From Acidimicrobiia bacterium (GTDB taxonomy: Bacteria > Actinomycetota > Acidimicrobiia > Acidimicrobiales > SZUA-35), in contig JAOTVU010000012.1 of the NCBI GenBank assembly GCA_029863385.1, positions 1-52,273 on the forward strand: 52,273 nt of DNA, written 5' to 3'. Both the position numbers and the translations under genes were made by a program. Position 1 is the stretch's first letter; each line of letters starts with the position of its first letter. This document shows positions 32,166 to 41,390 of the stretch, in pieces. Under the pieces are notes generated by a model. It saw only the letters and a program-made list of their open reading frames with translations. It searched no databases and was not told the DNA's origin.

Positions 32166-33560
32166 GTGACCAGTGTAAATGAGCAGACCGCGATCGAGAC
32201 CGAGCCACCGCAGGCCCAGCAGGACGATGATGCGTCGATCGTGCCCGAGGTCGAAGTTGGATTGGACGACCACGAAACACGCGACGATGAAACCGGCGGC
32301 GGGTCCGACGACGGGTCGGACGGCGACGGGTCGGACCGCATCCCGGTCGAGGAGTGGCTGGAGCAGGCGGCGTCGATGACCCGCGAGATTCTGCGGCCCG
32401 ACATCGTGGACGAATCGTCGCCGGCGGATCGTGCACACAGGAGGCGAACGCTGGTGACCGCAAGGCGTTCCACGGCCTCCGAACCCGACGCCGGCCCATC
32501 CGGTACCGTCGGGCCCGACGATCCAGGAGACAGTAGGTCGACCGGCTCCAACCAGCAGAAAGGTTCGTCGACATCCCAGCCCGGCAAGGAGATCGTCGGT
32601 GCGTTCCGGCCGGTGCTCAGCGCCGGATCGGACGGACGGTGGACGCCGGCCGGTTCCGATCAGGACGATGACAACCGGGTCATCATCGGCATCGTGCAGA
32701 CGCTGCCGACCAACGACGTTACCCGCCCCCTGCCCCTGGACCGCTCGTCGCAACAATCGCCCCTGACGGCGGAACGGCTCGGTGCGCTGGCCCTGGTCGT
32801 GGCGGTGTTGATGACCATCGGTGGCGGTGCCGGTTATTTCATCGCCGATCGGATGGACGAGCGGTGGACCGCCGAGGCCGAGGTCGTGCTCGACGTCGGC
32901 CAGGAACAGGCGGATCGATACCTCGCCACGCAGCAGGTCCTCATCCAGAGCTCGGCCGTTCTCGAACGAGCGGTGGTCGAACTGCCGGTCGACCGCGACT
33001 ACATCGAGAAGAACCTGAAGGTCTTCCCGGTCGAGTCATCGACCGCACTCGGCATCACCTTCGTCGACACGGACGCCTCGCTCGCCCGCTCGGTCGTGTC
33101 GACCGTGTTGGACGCCTACCTCGTCGAAGTCGAGTCCGAGGCGACGTCCACGACCCGCGACGTCTATCGACGGCGCCTCGACGAGCTGGCCGAGCAGCGC
33201 CAGCTGATCGAGGGTCGCCTCATTCCGCTCCAGGCGGCCAATGCCGAGGCCGAAGCGGCGGAACTGCCGCCGCCTCACCCGTCCGAGGTCCGCCGACTCT
33301 CGCTCGAGTCGGAGCAACTGCTCAGTCAGATGGCGCAGCTGGAGGAAGCGATGTTGGCGGCCGAGGTCGAGGAACGAAGTCGGATCGGCGCCCTCGTCGT
33401 GACCGAGCCTCGCCTGCTGTCGGAGCCTGCATGGCCGAAGCCGCTCGCTCTGGCTGCCGTCGGGATGCTGGTCGGACTCGTGATCGCTGTTCTCTTCCTG
33501 TTCCTCGCATCGATCCGTTACCAGTCGCCAACCTCCGATCCGGAGGAGTCGGCGTCTTGA
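32166..33560 (+). CDS. Wzz-like chain-length determinant with long acidic N-terminal tail
   Basis: A 464-residue protein. Residues 1-200 are polar, acidic and probably disordered and cytoplasmic. Transmembrane helix 1 is at about 206-227. The extracytoplasmic Wzz domain (229-425) has WTAEAEVVLDVGQEQADRYLATQQVLIQSSAVLERAV and a helical coiled stretch DVYRRRLDELAEQRQLIEGRLIPLQAANAEAEA. Helix 2 (about 427-449) is preceded by the family's Pro-rich EPAWPKP. There is no Walker motif or tyrosine cluster, so it is not a Wzc-type kinase fusion. Such proteins set glycan chain length together with the polymerase, which is the next gene (TTGA overlap). The start is GTG 32166, three bases after the glycosyltransferase stop. 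Confidence 0.82.
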   Translation: MTSVNEQTAIETEPPQAQQDDDASIVPEVEVGLDDHETRDDETGGGSDDGSDGDGSDRIPVEEWLEQAASMTREILRPDIVDESSPADRAHRRRTLVTARRSTASEPDAGPSGTVGPDDPGDSRSTGSNQQKGSSTSQPGKEIVGAFRPVLSAGSDGRWTPAGSDQDDDNRVIIGIVQTLPTNDVTRPLPLDRSSQQSPLTAERLGALALVVAVLMTIGGGAGYFIADRMDERWTAEAEVVLDVGQEQADRYLATQQVLIQSSAVLERAVVELPVDRDYIEKNLKVFPVESSTALGITFVDTDASLARSVVSTVLDAYLVEVESEATSTTRDVYRRRLDELAEQRQLIEGRLIPLQAANAEAEAAELPPPHPSEVRRLSLESEQLLSQMAQLEEAMLAAEVEERSRIGALVVTEPRLLSEPAWPKPLALAAVGMLVGLVIAVLFLFLASIRYQSPTSDPEESAS

Positions 33561-35125
33561 CGACCGGTCCACCGACAGCGCTCGGGCGTCACCGCACCGA
33601 CGGGTACCGGGCCGCCGTCGTACCGGCAGTCCTGCCGGCCGCGGCCGCCGTGATCACGGTGGCGGTCGTCGGGGCGGCTGCGATCGAGCTGCCCATCGGC
33701 CTCGGTGTCCTGGGCGGGGCCGTTGTGCTGGCCGTCGTGATCGACGCACCGGTCCGAGCCGCCTACTGGTACCTGGCCCTCGCGCCGCTGGTCGCCGGGT
33801 TCGGTCGGGACAGCGTCGTCCCCCTGGTTCGGCCTGGGGAGCTGCTGTTGGTCGTCCTGCTGATCGGTGTGGGCGTCCGCTTCGCCCGTGACGCCCTCAC
33901 CGGTCATCCGCCCGCCGCCCTCGTCCGATACCGGATCACGGCGCTGGACCGATCGATCGTCGCCATGGCGATCTTCAGCTCGGTGGTTCCCTTGTTGTGG
34001 CGGGCGGCCCGGGGTTACCGTCCTTTGATGGACGACCTGCTCTACGCCACGTTCATCTGGAAGTATCTCCTTGTGTTCGTTCTGTTCCGATTGGTCGTCA
34101 CGAACCGCAGGCAGGTCCGGGTGTGCCTGATCATCATGCTGTCGATCGGGGTCGTAATCGGCGCGGTCGCCATCCTGCAGTCGCTCAACGTTGCGGGAGT
34201 GCCCCGGTTTCTCGCCGCCGTCTACGACGAACCGTTGACAGCCCTCACCAACAACCGGGGTTCGTCGACCCTCGGTACCTCACACGGCACGGCCGACGTC
34301 ATGGCGTTCGACCTGGGCCTCACCGCGGCGATGTGGCATCATCGGATGGGTCCACGCCTGTTGACCGCCTCGGGGTGCGTGTTCTTCGGGTTGGCGTGTT
34401 TCGCGTCGGGCCAGATCTCGGCCGCCTTCGCCTTGGCGGTCGCGATCACGACGTTCGGGTTCCTCACCCGCCGCCTGCTGCAAACGCTGACCGTCGCCAT
34501 CCCGGCCGCCGCCGTGGCGACCGTCCTGCTCTGGCCGGTGGTGAACGCTCGGTTGGTCGGCACCGGCACCGATCGGATCCCGGACAGCTGGAACGCCCGG
34601 TACTTCAATCTGACCAACTACTTCTGGCCCGAGCTGTTCCGCAAGGGCAATTGGATCCTCGGGGTACGTCCTGCCGGACGCGTACCGTCGTACGAGCCGT
34701 GGCGGGACTGGGTCTACATCGAGAGCGGTCACACCTGGCTCCTCTGGACCGGCGGCGTTCCGCTGCTCATGGCGTTCGCATGGTTCAGCTGGCACGGGCT
34801 GGCCGGCTCGGTGACCCTGGCCGGATCCCGGCCCCGATCCGGAGCCGTCGGTGAGGTCGGTCCCGTCGTCGGGCTGGCGACGGCGATCGCCCTCTCCGTG
34901 GTCTTCGTTCTGATGTTGTTCGACGTGCATCTCACGCTTCGAGGTCCGGCTGATGCCCTGTTCCCACTCCTCGCCATGCTGACGGTACCCACGCTCTGGC
35001 CTTCCGGGCACCGCTGGGAACGGGTGTTGGGAATCCGCCGTTTGCGCACGCTCGCGACCGTGGGCCATCCTTCGCCAGTTGGCTCGAGATCTCCCGAACG
35101 GGCCGGCGGACGGAGTGCGCCATGA
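33557..35125 (+). CDS. O-antigen ligase/polymerase (Wzy/WaaL)-like membrane protein
   Basis: A 522-residue integral membrane protein with about ten to twelve helices. The pattern of short helices followed by a large extracytoplasmic loop (about 320-400: GTDRIPDSWNARYFNLTNYFWPELFRKGNWILGVRPAG ... YIESGHTWLLWTGG) is typical of the Wzy_C/O-antigen ligase superfamily. Polymerases and ligases cannot be told apart by sequence alone; position next to the Wzz-like gene and the flippase favours polymerase. The start TTG 33557 overlaps the previous stop, with GGAGGAG eight bases upstream. The C-terminal 40 residues are cytoplasmic and Arg-rich. The stop overlaps the next ATG (ATGA). Confidence 0.82.
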   Translation: MTTGPPTALGRHRTDGYRAAVVPAVLPAAAAVITVAVVGAAAIELPIGLGVLGGAVVLAVVIDAPVRAAYWYLALAPLVAGFGRDSVVPLVRPGELLLVVLLIGVGVRFARDALTGHPPAALVRYRITALDRSIVAMAIFSSVVPLLWRAARGYRPLMDDLLYATFIWKYLLVFVLFRLVVTNRRQVRVCLIIMLSIGVVIGAVAILQSLNVAGVPRFLAAVYDEPLTALTNNRGSSTLGTSHGTADVMAFDLGLTAAMWHHRMGPRLLTASGCVFFGLACFASGQISAAFALAVAITTFGFLTRRLLQTLTVAIPAAAVATVLLWPVVNARLVGTGTDRIPDSWNARYFNLTNYFWPELFRKGNWILGVRPAGRVPSYEPWRDWVYIESGHTWLLWTGGVPLLMAFAWFSWHGLAGSVTLAGSRPRSGAVGEVGPVVGLATAIALSVVFVLMLFDVHLTLRGPADALFPLLAMLTVPTLWPSGHRWERVLGIRRLRTLATVGHPSPVGSRSPERAGGRSAP

Positions 35126-37224
35126 CCACCGGGATGTACCGACTTGTCGGCCTGGCCGTGCTCGGCTGCCTCGCCGTCGGCTGTTCGGTCGGTGACGATG
35201 CCGGCGTCGGCGCCGATGCCGATTCGGCGGCCGGGCTGCATTCGGAGGCCGCGTCGACCGAATCGGACACCGTGGTCGCCAATCCGCCGATGATCGTCGA
35301 CGGGGCCGACGTGGTCGCAGGGTCCGCCCCGCTGGCCCTGGTGGTGGTCCAAGGACCGATCGCCGAGGACCACTCCTACGTCTCCGTGAGCTGGAGCCAC
35401 ATCGACCTCGCCCGCAACCCGGACGAGGCTCCGTTGGCCGTCGGCTACGAGGTTGCACGCGACGGGGATGTCATCGCCGAGACGACGATCGACGACGAGC
35501 CGTGGAACGACCTGGCCGTTGTCGACGATGCGGTGGAGCCCGGATTGCACCGATACCAGGTCCGGGCCCTGCTCGCCGCGGGTCCCGGTCCCTGGTCGGA
35601 GCCGGTGACCGCTGAGGTCCGCTCGACAAGCGATATCGGAGCGGTGTTCGCGGTCGACGACTACGACGGGTCTGATCTCGAGAAGGCCGAGCAGGCCGTT
35701 GCCGCCGCGGACGCCGCCGGTGGCGGGGTCGTGCTGTTCGGCGCCGGGACCTACTCGTTCGACGACGCCTTGATGATCGACGGCAGCGGCATTCTGCTGC
35801 GGGGAGCCGGCGAGAACGAGACAGTGTTGCGGGCATCATTCCCCGGCTCCCTCGAATCCTGCGGCCGGGTCACGCCGTTGCTGCTGTTTCGTGGAGACCC
35901 CGAAGAACTCGATGTCGAGGTGGCCACCACCATGCCCAGGGGCAGCACCGAGATTCCGGTCGACGGAACCCCTCCGTTCGAGGTGGGCGACATCGTCGAG
36001 ATCGACGGGGCCATCGGGCAGCTGTCGACCGGTGAATTCCACGCCTTGGAGATCCCGCAGGACCCGGCGTCGGGGAACGACCAGCGGTACCCGTTCGAGG
36101 CCGGTGTGGTGGTGGGCGTCGCGGACCGGTCGTTCACGATCGATCATCCGACCAGCCCGGTTCTCACCCAGGGTTCATCCCTGTACCGGTACGGAAGCGG
36201 GCGAGGCAACGGTATCGAGCTCATGACGCTCGAGGGCGGCGGGCCCGAGGACCGCACGTATCACCGACTGATCGATGCCAGATACCAGGTCGATTTCCGG
36301 CTGGCCGAGGTCACCGGTCGATGGTCCAATCGCAACTTCCTCGACGCCAGCGGTCACGGCATCACCATTGTCGGCTTCACCGGCATCGAGGGCGGTGCCG
36401 CCGGCTACCAGCCCGAACCGTGCAAGTACAAGGTCGGGTTCGGTCCCGCCACCGACGTCACCGTGCTCGACAGCACGATCGGTTCGCAGGTTCACGATCG
36501 GAACATGAGTCTCATCACGATGCAGTTCGTCTACCGGGGCCTCGTGCGCAACACGGTTCTGGGCGGCAGTCGAACCTACGGATTCAATGAGCACGGCGGC
36601 GGCAGCCGCGACCTCGTCGTCGAGAACAACTGGATCGGGTCGGGCGCCAGCGGGTGGTCCGGGATCCTCCTCGGCAACGACACCTGGGGATTCAGCGGCG
36701 AGACGGCGATTCGAGGGAACCAGTTCGTCGACAACGTCACCGACATCATCATGGTCGAGAACTCCTATGGCGGCGTCGTCGCCGGGAACCGCTCCGAGGG
36801 CTGCAGCGTCGCCTGCCTGACGTGGAGTGGCTGGGGAGGTGCCGACGGCGTCCGGACCGCCATCCTCGAGGCGGCCGACTACGGATCGGCCCGGCTGCTC
36901 GTCACCGGCAACCGCTTCGAGTCGGAGGCGGACGGACTCGACTTCGGCGTCGACGAGAGCAACGGCTTTCCCTGGATCGGGGTTCGAGACCTCGTTGTCA
37001 CCGACAATGTGGTAACGGCCACCGGGTCGGCGTTGAGCATCCAGGGGGACGCCACGACCAGTGGACGCATCTGGGTCACCGGCAATCGGTTTGAGGGGGA
37101 GGTGGTGGCTCCCACACCGGGAACCGACTGGTGGCTCTGGGCCAACGACGGCGGACCGGCGACGGCCGAGGGTGAACTGCCGTCCTGGATCCGTCTTCAC
37201 CAGGACTGGGAGCTGAACCGTTGA
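35122..37224 (+). CDS. Right-handed beta-helix lipoprotein (possible polysaccharide lyase/epimerase)
   Basis: A 700-residue exported protein. The signal peptide ends in the lipobox LAVG-Cys21, so it should be lipid-anchored outside the membrane. Residues about 55-170 look like a fibronectin-III-type domain (SYVSVSWSHIDLARNP ... GLHRYQVRALLAAGPGPWSEPVTAEV). Residues 175-690 begin like pectate-lyase-superfamily helices (AEQAVAAADAAGGGVVLFGAGTYSFDDALMIDGSGILLRGAGENETVLRA). They continue with repeated Asn/Gly-rich beta-helix turns (RNTVLGGSRTYGFNEHGGG, VVENNWIGSG, IRGNQFVDN, VTGNRFE). Enzymes of this fold cleave or epimerise uronic-acid glycans, as AlgG does in alginate loci. Catalytic residues could not be assigned, so binding or scaffolding remains possible. 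Confidence 0.8.
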   Translation: MTTGMYRLVGLAVLGCLAVGCSVGDDAGVGADADSAAGLHSEAASTESDTVVANPPMIVDGADVVAGSAPLALVVVQGPIAEDHSYVSVSWSHIDLARNPDEAPLAVGYEVARDGDVIAETTIDDEPWNDLAVVDDAVEPGLHRYQVRALLAAGPGPWSEPVTAEVRSTSDIGAVFAVDDYDGSDLEKAEQAVAAADAAGGGVVLFGAGTYSFDDALMIDGSGILLRGAGENETVLRASFPGSLESCGRVTPLLLFRGDPEELDVEVATTMPRGSTEIPVDGTPPFEVGDIVEIDGAIGQLSTGEFHALEIPQDPASGNDQRYPFEAGVVVGVADRSFTIDHPTSPVLTQGSSLYRYGSGRGNGIELMTLEGGGPEDRTYHRLIDARYQVDFRLAEVTGRWSNRNFLDASGHGITIVGFTGIEGGAAGYQPEPCKYKVGFGPATDVTVLDSTIGSQVHDRNMSLITMQFVYRGLVRNTVLGGSRTYGFNEHGGGSRDLVVENNWIGSGASGWSGILLGNDTWGFSGETAIRGNQFVDNVTDIIMVENSYGGVVAGNRSEGCSVACLTWSGWGGADGVRTAILEAADYGSARLLVTGNRFESEADGLDFGVDESNGFPWIGVRDLVVTDNVVTATGSALSIQGDATTSGRIWVTGNRFEGEVVAPTPGTDWWLWANDGGPATAEGELPSWIRLHQDWELNR

Positions 37225-37886
37225 CGGCGGGTCGCATGACGTCGACGCGGCCGCTGTCGTCGATCGAGATGCGGGTGCAGCGAGCCGTCAAACGGCTGCT
37301 CGACGTCGTCATCGCGTCGATCCTGTTGGTTCTCCTGGCTCCGCTTCTGGTCCTCGTCGCCGCGGCGGTCCGTCTGACCTCACCGGGGCCCGCCGTCTTT
37401 CGCCAGGAGCGCCTGGGACTCCATCAACAGCCGTTCATGGTGTACAAGTTCCGGTCGATGCGGGGTGACGCCGACCCGGATGTCCACCGGAGATTCCTCT
37501 ACGAACAAGCCGGTGGAACCTGTGAGGTCGACCATTTCAAGGTGGTCGAGGACCGGCGGGTCACGGCGGTCGGGAAGGTCATTCGCAAGCTGAGCATTGA
37601 CGAACTCCCGCAGCTGGTGAACGTCCTGAAAGGCCAGATGAGCCTGGTCGGCCCGCGGCCGGACCTCGCCTACTCACTCAACATCTATGCCGCACACCAC
37701 TTCCGTCGCTTCGACGTACCGCCCGGAATGACCGGACTGTGGCAGGTGAGCGGACGGAGCGAGCTGTCGTATCTGCAAATGCTCGACCTCGATGTCCAGT
37801 ACGCCGACACCTGGAACCTTGCTCTGGACCTGACGATCCTGGCCCGCACGGTTCCGGTGGTGCTCGACGTCGATCGAGCGGGCTGA
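37221..37886 (+). CDS. Initiating sugar-phosphate transferase (polyisoprenyl-phosphate hexose-1-phosphate transferase)
   Basis: A 221-residue small-type PGT. One N-terminal re-entrant hydrophobic helix (about 25-50: [32 protein letters not shown]) precedes the catalytic core [49 protein letters not shown] and [32 protein letters not shown]. It starts the lipid-linked repeat unit by moving a sugar-1-phosphate onto undecaprenyl phosphate at the cytoplasmic face. It is the short form, without the large N-terminal domain of WcaJ. TTG 37221 overlaps the previous stop (TTGA); an ATG at 37236 is an alternative. A 38-base gap follows, the largest inside the operon. Confidence 0.92.
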   Translation: MTAGRMTSTRPLSSIEMRVQRAVKRLLDVVIASILLVLLAPLLVLVAAAVRLTSPGPAVFRQERLGLHQQPFMVYKFRSMRGDADPDVHRRFLYEQAGGTCEVDHFKVVEDRRVTAVGKVIRKLSIDELPQLVNVLKGQMSLVGPRPDLAYSLNIYAAHHFRRFDVPPGMTGLWQVSGRSELSYLQMLDLDVQYADTWNLALDLTILARTVPVVLDVDRAG

Positions 37887-37924
37887 CCGAGGCGGCGGGC
37901 GGTCCGAGCGGGGCGAGAGGTTGT

Positions 37925-38944
37925 ATGACTCCACAGAACCAACGAATCGTCGTCACCGGCGGGGCCGGCTTCATCGGCAGCCACGTCGTCGATCTGCTGG
38001 TGGCCGCCAACAACCGGGTTGTCGTCGTCGACAACCTCTCGACCGGCACCCGCCGCAACCTCTCGCACCATCTGGACAGCGGCAACGACAGATCGCACGC
38101 GGGACGGGTGGCGCTGGTCGAGGCCGACGTCACCGACGGCCGGGCCATGAACGACGTGATCGCCGACGCCGACGTTGTCGTGCACATGGCGGTCGCCTGT
38201 GTTCGGACCGGCATCGGCCGGCCGCTCCACGTTCACGAGGTCAATGTCTCGGGAACCCTCAACGTCTGTCTGGCCGCAACCCGTAACCGTGTCGGTCGCC
38301 TGGTCTACGTGTCGTCGTCGCAGGCCTATGGCACCGCGCAGACGGTACCGATGACCGAGGACCATCCCACCGAACCGACCACGATTCACGGCGCCTCCAA
38401 ACTGATGGGCGAAACCTACACGATGTTGATGGCACGCACCTACGGGCTCCCGGTGGTGATCGTGCGGCTCTTCAACAGCTACGGACCCAGGGAACCCGCG
38501 CTGGGGACCGGAGCGGAGGTCATCCCCAAGTTCGTCCTGCGAACGATGGCGGGCGCACGACCCGTCGTGTTCGGCTCGGGGCTCCAGACCCGCGACTTCG
38601 TCTGGGTGGAGGACTCGGCGCGGGGCATCGTGTGCGCCGCGGTATCGGACGCCTGTCTCGGCACTGTGGTCAACCTCGGACGTGGCCAGGAGGTCTCGAT
38701 CCGGCAGTTGGCGGCGAAGATACTTGCGATCCTGGGTCGGGGTGCCGAATCCCCGATCTTCGATCGTCGAAGGCCCGGCGACGTCGAGCGGCACCGGGCC
38801 GACATTCGTCGCGCCGGTCGGTTGTTGAGCTGGCATCCGACGGTGTCGATCGACGAGGGACTGAGACGCTACATCGACTGGCTCGTCGACAGCGGGATCG
38901 ACGCGGATGCCTGGCTCGCCCGGGATGAGCGGCGGAACTGGTGA
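37925..38944 (+). CDS. SDR-family nucleotide-sugar epimerase/dehydratase with atypical active site
   Basis: A 339-residue extended short-chain dehydrogenase. The Rossmann motif is IVVTGGAGFIGSHVVDLL (8-25), followed by VVDNLSTGTRRNL, VNVSGTLNVCLAATR, LVYVSSSQAYG, VRLFNSYGPRE and FGSGLQTRDFVWVEDSARGI, as in UDP-glucose 4-epimerase-like enzymes. The catalytic YxxxK reads His155-G-A-S-Lys159 (TTIHGASKLMGE), so the usual Tyr is replaced by His. The codon is CAC, one base from TAC. Either another residue takes over, or the enzyme is altered or inactive. ATG 37925 has GAGAGG upstream. The frame before it (from 37739) is a shadow of the transferase gene. The stop overlaps the flippase GTG (GTGA). 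Confidence 0.85.
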   Translation: MTPQNQRIVVTGGAGFIGSHVVDLLVAANNRVVVVDNLSTGTRRNLSHHLDSGNDRSHAGRVALVEADVTDGRAMNDVIADADVVVHMAVACVRTGIGRPLHVHEVNVSGTLNVCLAATRNRVGRLVYVSSSQAYGTAQTVPMTEDHPTEPTTIHGASKLMGETYTMLMARTYGLPVVIVRLFNSYGPREPALGTGAEVIPKFVLRTMAGARPVVFGSGLQTRDFVWVEDSARGIVCAAVSDACLGTVVNLGRGQEVSIRQLAAKILAILGRGAESPIFDRRRPGDVERHRADIRRAGRLLSWHPTVSIDEGLRRYIDWLVDSGIDADAWLARDERRNW

Positions 38945-40287
38945 TCGCCGAGTCCGGTCCATTGACGCCCCGATCGTCGGAGGTCGGTCGAACGGCGAGG
39001 GTGGCACCGGTTGACAGCCGAACCGGAGGGCCACTGCCTCGTCGGGTGATCGCGAACAACCTCATCTGGAGTGTCACCGGTGAGGCCGTGCGATTGACCG
39101 GATCGTTCGCCGCCTTCCTCGTGTTGGTCCGCGTCTATCCGCCTGCCGATTTCGGTCTCCTCGTTTCGGCCACCGCGTTGTTCGCTACGGTGTTCCCGCT
39201 GGCCAGCGTGGGTGGCGGTTGGCTGCTGTTGCAGCGGGTGACGAAGGATCGGTGGAGCCCTGAACGGGCGCTGGCGACGGCGTCCGGCCTGACGGTGACG
39301 GGTTCGCTGCTGGTCGGTGCGTCGGTCCTGGTGGTCCGACCCGTCATCCTGCCCCAGATGCCGGCTCTGCTGTTCGCCGGTGTCGCCGTCGCCGAGCTGT
39401 TGCTTATGGGCCTGGTCGAGGTGACCTTGTTCGCAGCGCAGGCCACCGAGCGACTGGCGGCCAAGGCCGCCGCCTGGTCGGTTTACGGAATCGGACGGGC
39501 GGTTGCGGCGGCGGTGCTGCTGGCAACCGTTGATCGACCGGGTCTCGGCCTCTGGATCGTGATCTCCATCGGTGTGAGCGGTGTCGTGCTCGTCGTGGCC
39601 CAGGTGGCGACCGTCGGCCGTCTCGTCGGTCCGTCCCGCCCGCGGCGCATCGATGTCCGCGAGGGTCTTCCCTACAGTGTTGGCTTCGGTGCCGAGCGGC
39701 TGCTCGCCACCACGGACAGCGTGCTGTTGGTCCGGTTCGACTTCACGGCCGACGCCGGTCTCTACGCCGCCGGCCGGCGGCTGTTGACCGTGTCCCTAGC
39801 CCCGTGTTTTGCTGCGCTGCACGCAGTGAGCGCACGGTTGTGGCGGGCCGGAGCTCGATCCGTCGTCGAGGCTCGCACGCTGGCGATCCGCTTCACCGTG
39901 GTCGGCTCGGCCTACGGGATCGTGACCATGGTCGGCTGGTTGCTCGCCGGCGACCTTGCCATCGGGCTTCTCGGATCGTCCTACGAGCAGACGGCCGCCA
40001 TCCTGCCGTGGCTCAGTGTGGTCCCGTTGCTCACCGTCCTCGAGATCTTCGCCGGGACCGCGTTGACCGGGTCCGGCCACCACCACCGACGGGTGCTGTT
40101 GACCATCGGCGCCGGACTCCTCAACCTCGTCTTGAATCTGGCGTGGATACCCGGTGCCGGATGGCGGGGTGCCATCGCCGCATCGCTGGTGAGTTCGGCC
40201 GTGTTCGTGGTCTCGCTCTGGCTGGTATTGGCCTGGGCCTGCACACAGTGGCAAGCTGGCGACAGGAAGGAAAGGAGGCGCCCATGA
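38941..40287 (+). CDS. Wzx-like polysaccharide flippase
   Basis: A 448-residue membrane protein of the MATE/MVF (polysaccharide transporter) type. After a 35-residue cytoplasmic leader it has about twelve helices: NNLIWSVTGEAVRLTGSFAAFLVLVRVYPPADFGLLVSATALF and then LASVGGGWLLLQRV, GLPYSVGFGAERLLATTDSVLLVRF and LIPWLSVVPLL-like stretches. It would flip the lipid-linked repeat unit to the outer face for polymerisation by the Wzy-like protein. Start GTG 38941 overlaps the epimerase stop. Its stop overlaps the next ATG (ATGA), and an AGGAGG site at 40273-40278 lies within its 3' end to drive the following gene. Confidence 0.87.
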   Translation: MIAESGPLTPRSSEVGRTARVAPVDSRTGGPLPRRVIANNLIWSVTGEAVRLTGSFAAFLVLVRVYPPADFGLLVSATALFATVFPLASVGGGWLLLQRVTKDRWSPERALATASGLTVTGSLLVGASVLVVRPVILPQMPALLFAGVAVAELLLMGLVEVTLFAAQATERLAAKAAAWSVYGIGRAVAAAVLLATVDRPGLGLWIVISIGVSGVVLVVAQVATVGRLVGPSRPRRIDVREGLPYSVGFGAERLLATTDSVLLVRFDFTADAGLYAAGRRLLTVSLAPCFAALHAVSARLWRAGARSVVEARTLAIRFTVVGSAYGIVTMVGWLLAGDLAIGLLGSSYEQTAAILPWLSVVPLLTVLEIFAGTALTGSGHHHRRVLLTIGAGLLNLVLNLAWIPGAGWRGAIAASLVSSAVFVVSLWLVLAWACTQWQAGDRKERRRP

Positions 40288-41390
40288 TGGAGGTCACGGA
40301 GGCCGGCCAGCACGTCGAGTCGCTGAAATGGGACGATCTGGTGGCCGCACTTCGCACGGGTTCGATCTATCAGACGGCGGCCTGGGCCGAGGCCAAAGGT
40401 CGGCGTACCGACACCCGTGTCGTGATCGACCGCCGGGCTTCAGGCGCCGGTGGCCCCGGCCGGGGCGAGGTGGCGGGAGCCCGTTTGTTGATCCGACGCA
40501 TCGGCCCGATGGTGCGGGCGGCCTACGTGTCCTACGGCCCCCTGTTCACCCACCCGCCGAACCGGTCGGCGGTGGCGTCGATCATGACGGCCGTGGAGAC
40601 CGAGGCCCGAGCCGCAGGCTGCGCCGTCCTGCTGGTTCAACCGGCCCGGGGCGACCACGAAACGGCCGGTCACCTCTCCGCACTCGGCTACGAACCGGCG
40701 CCGATCGATGTTGCAGCCTCGGCGACCCTCGTGGTCGACCTCGGTCGGGCCGACGACGAACTGTTCCGGGACTTGACGAAGTCGCGGCGCCGGAACGTAC
40801 GTCGCGCCCAGCGGTTCGGCGTGTCCGTGGTGTTAGGTGGCCGAGCAGACCTTGGCGTCCTGGATCGGCTGTACTCGGCTTCGGCGCGACGGCACGGCTT
40901 CGCCGCCATGTCGCGGTCGTATCTGGAGCGACAGTGGGACGCCCTTCGGCCCGGCGGCAACATGCAACTCTTCCTGGCCCGACTCGACGGGCGTACGGTG
41001 GCCGCGGCCGCGATGATCAGCTTCGGTGACACGGTCGAGTCCAAGATCACCGGTTGGGACGGGACGGCCCGGGCTCGAACGTGCTACGTCAACGATGCCG
41101 TGAACTGGGCGTCGATAACCTGGGCCAATCATCACGGCTACCACCGCTTCGATCTCGGCGGCATGCCTCGGGATCTCGCCCATCGAGCCGAGGAGATCGG
41201 GGTGGCCGAAGCGGTCAAGGGGACCGGATCCGAGTTCAAGCACGGCTGGGGCGGCCGGCTTGCCATCAGTCCCCCGACCTACCACAAGGTCATCAGGCCG
41301 AGCGGTCACCTCACTTATGGTCTGGGGTCCCGCCTGCTGGACGACTCCGGTCCCGGTGGACGGCTCGTCAACTGGCTGCGACGGACATGA
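40284..41390 (+). CDS. FemAB/GNAT-fold peptidoglycan-bridge-type aminoacyltransferase, first copy
   Basis: A 368-residue protein of the FemAB superfamily, which is two GNAT domains. Landmarks are IYQTAAWAEAKGRRTDTRVV, RLLIRRIGPMVRAAYVSYGPLFTHPP, DLTKSRRRNVRRAQRFGVSVV, RHGFAAMSRSYLERQW, LFLARLDGRTVAAAAMISFGD, YHRFDLGGMPRD and GTGSEFKHGWGGRLAI. Classical members add amino acids from aminoacyl-tRNA to muropeptides. Relatives in exopolysaccharide and PEP-CTERM loci have no proven substrate. The context here suggests acylation or aminoacylation of an amino sugar (inference). Start ATG 40284 overlaps the flippase stop and has AGGAGG upstream. A second, diverged FemAB-type gene follows with a four-base overlap. 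Confidence 0.85.
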   Translation: MMEVTEAGQHVESLKWDDLVAALRTGSIYQTAAWAEAKGRRTDTRVVIDRRASGAGGPGRGEVAGARLLIRRIGPMVRAAYVSYGPLFTHPPNRSAVASIMTAVETEARAAGCAVLLVQPARGDHETAGHLSALGYEPAPIDVAASATLVVDLGRADDELFRDLTKSRRRNVRRAQRFGVSVVLGGRADLGVLDRLYSASARRHGFAAMSRSYLERQWDALRPGGNMQLFLARLDGRTVAAAAMISFGDTVESKITGWDGTARARTCYVNDAVNWASITWANHHGYHRFDLGGMPRDLAHRAEEIGVAEAVKGTGSEFKHGWGGRLAISPPTYHKVIRPSGHLTYGLGSRLLDDSGPGGRLVNWLRRT

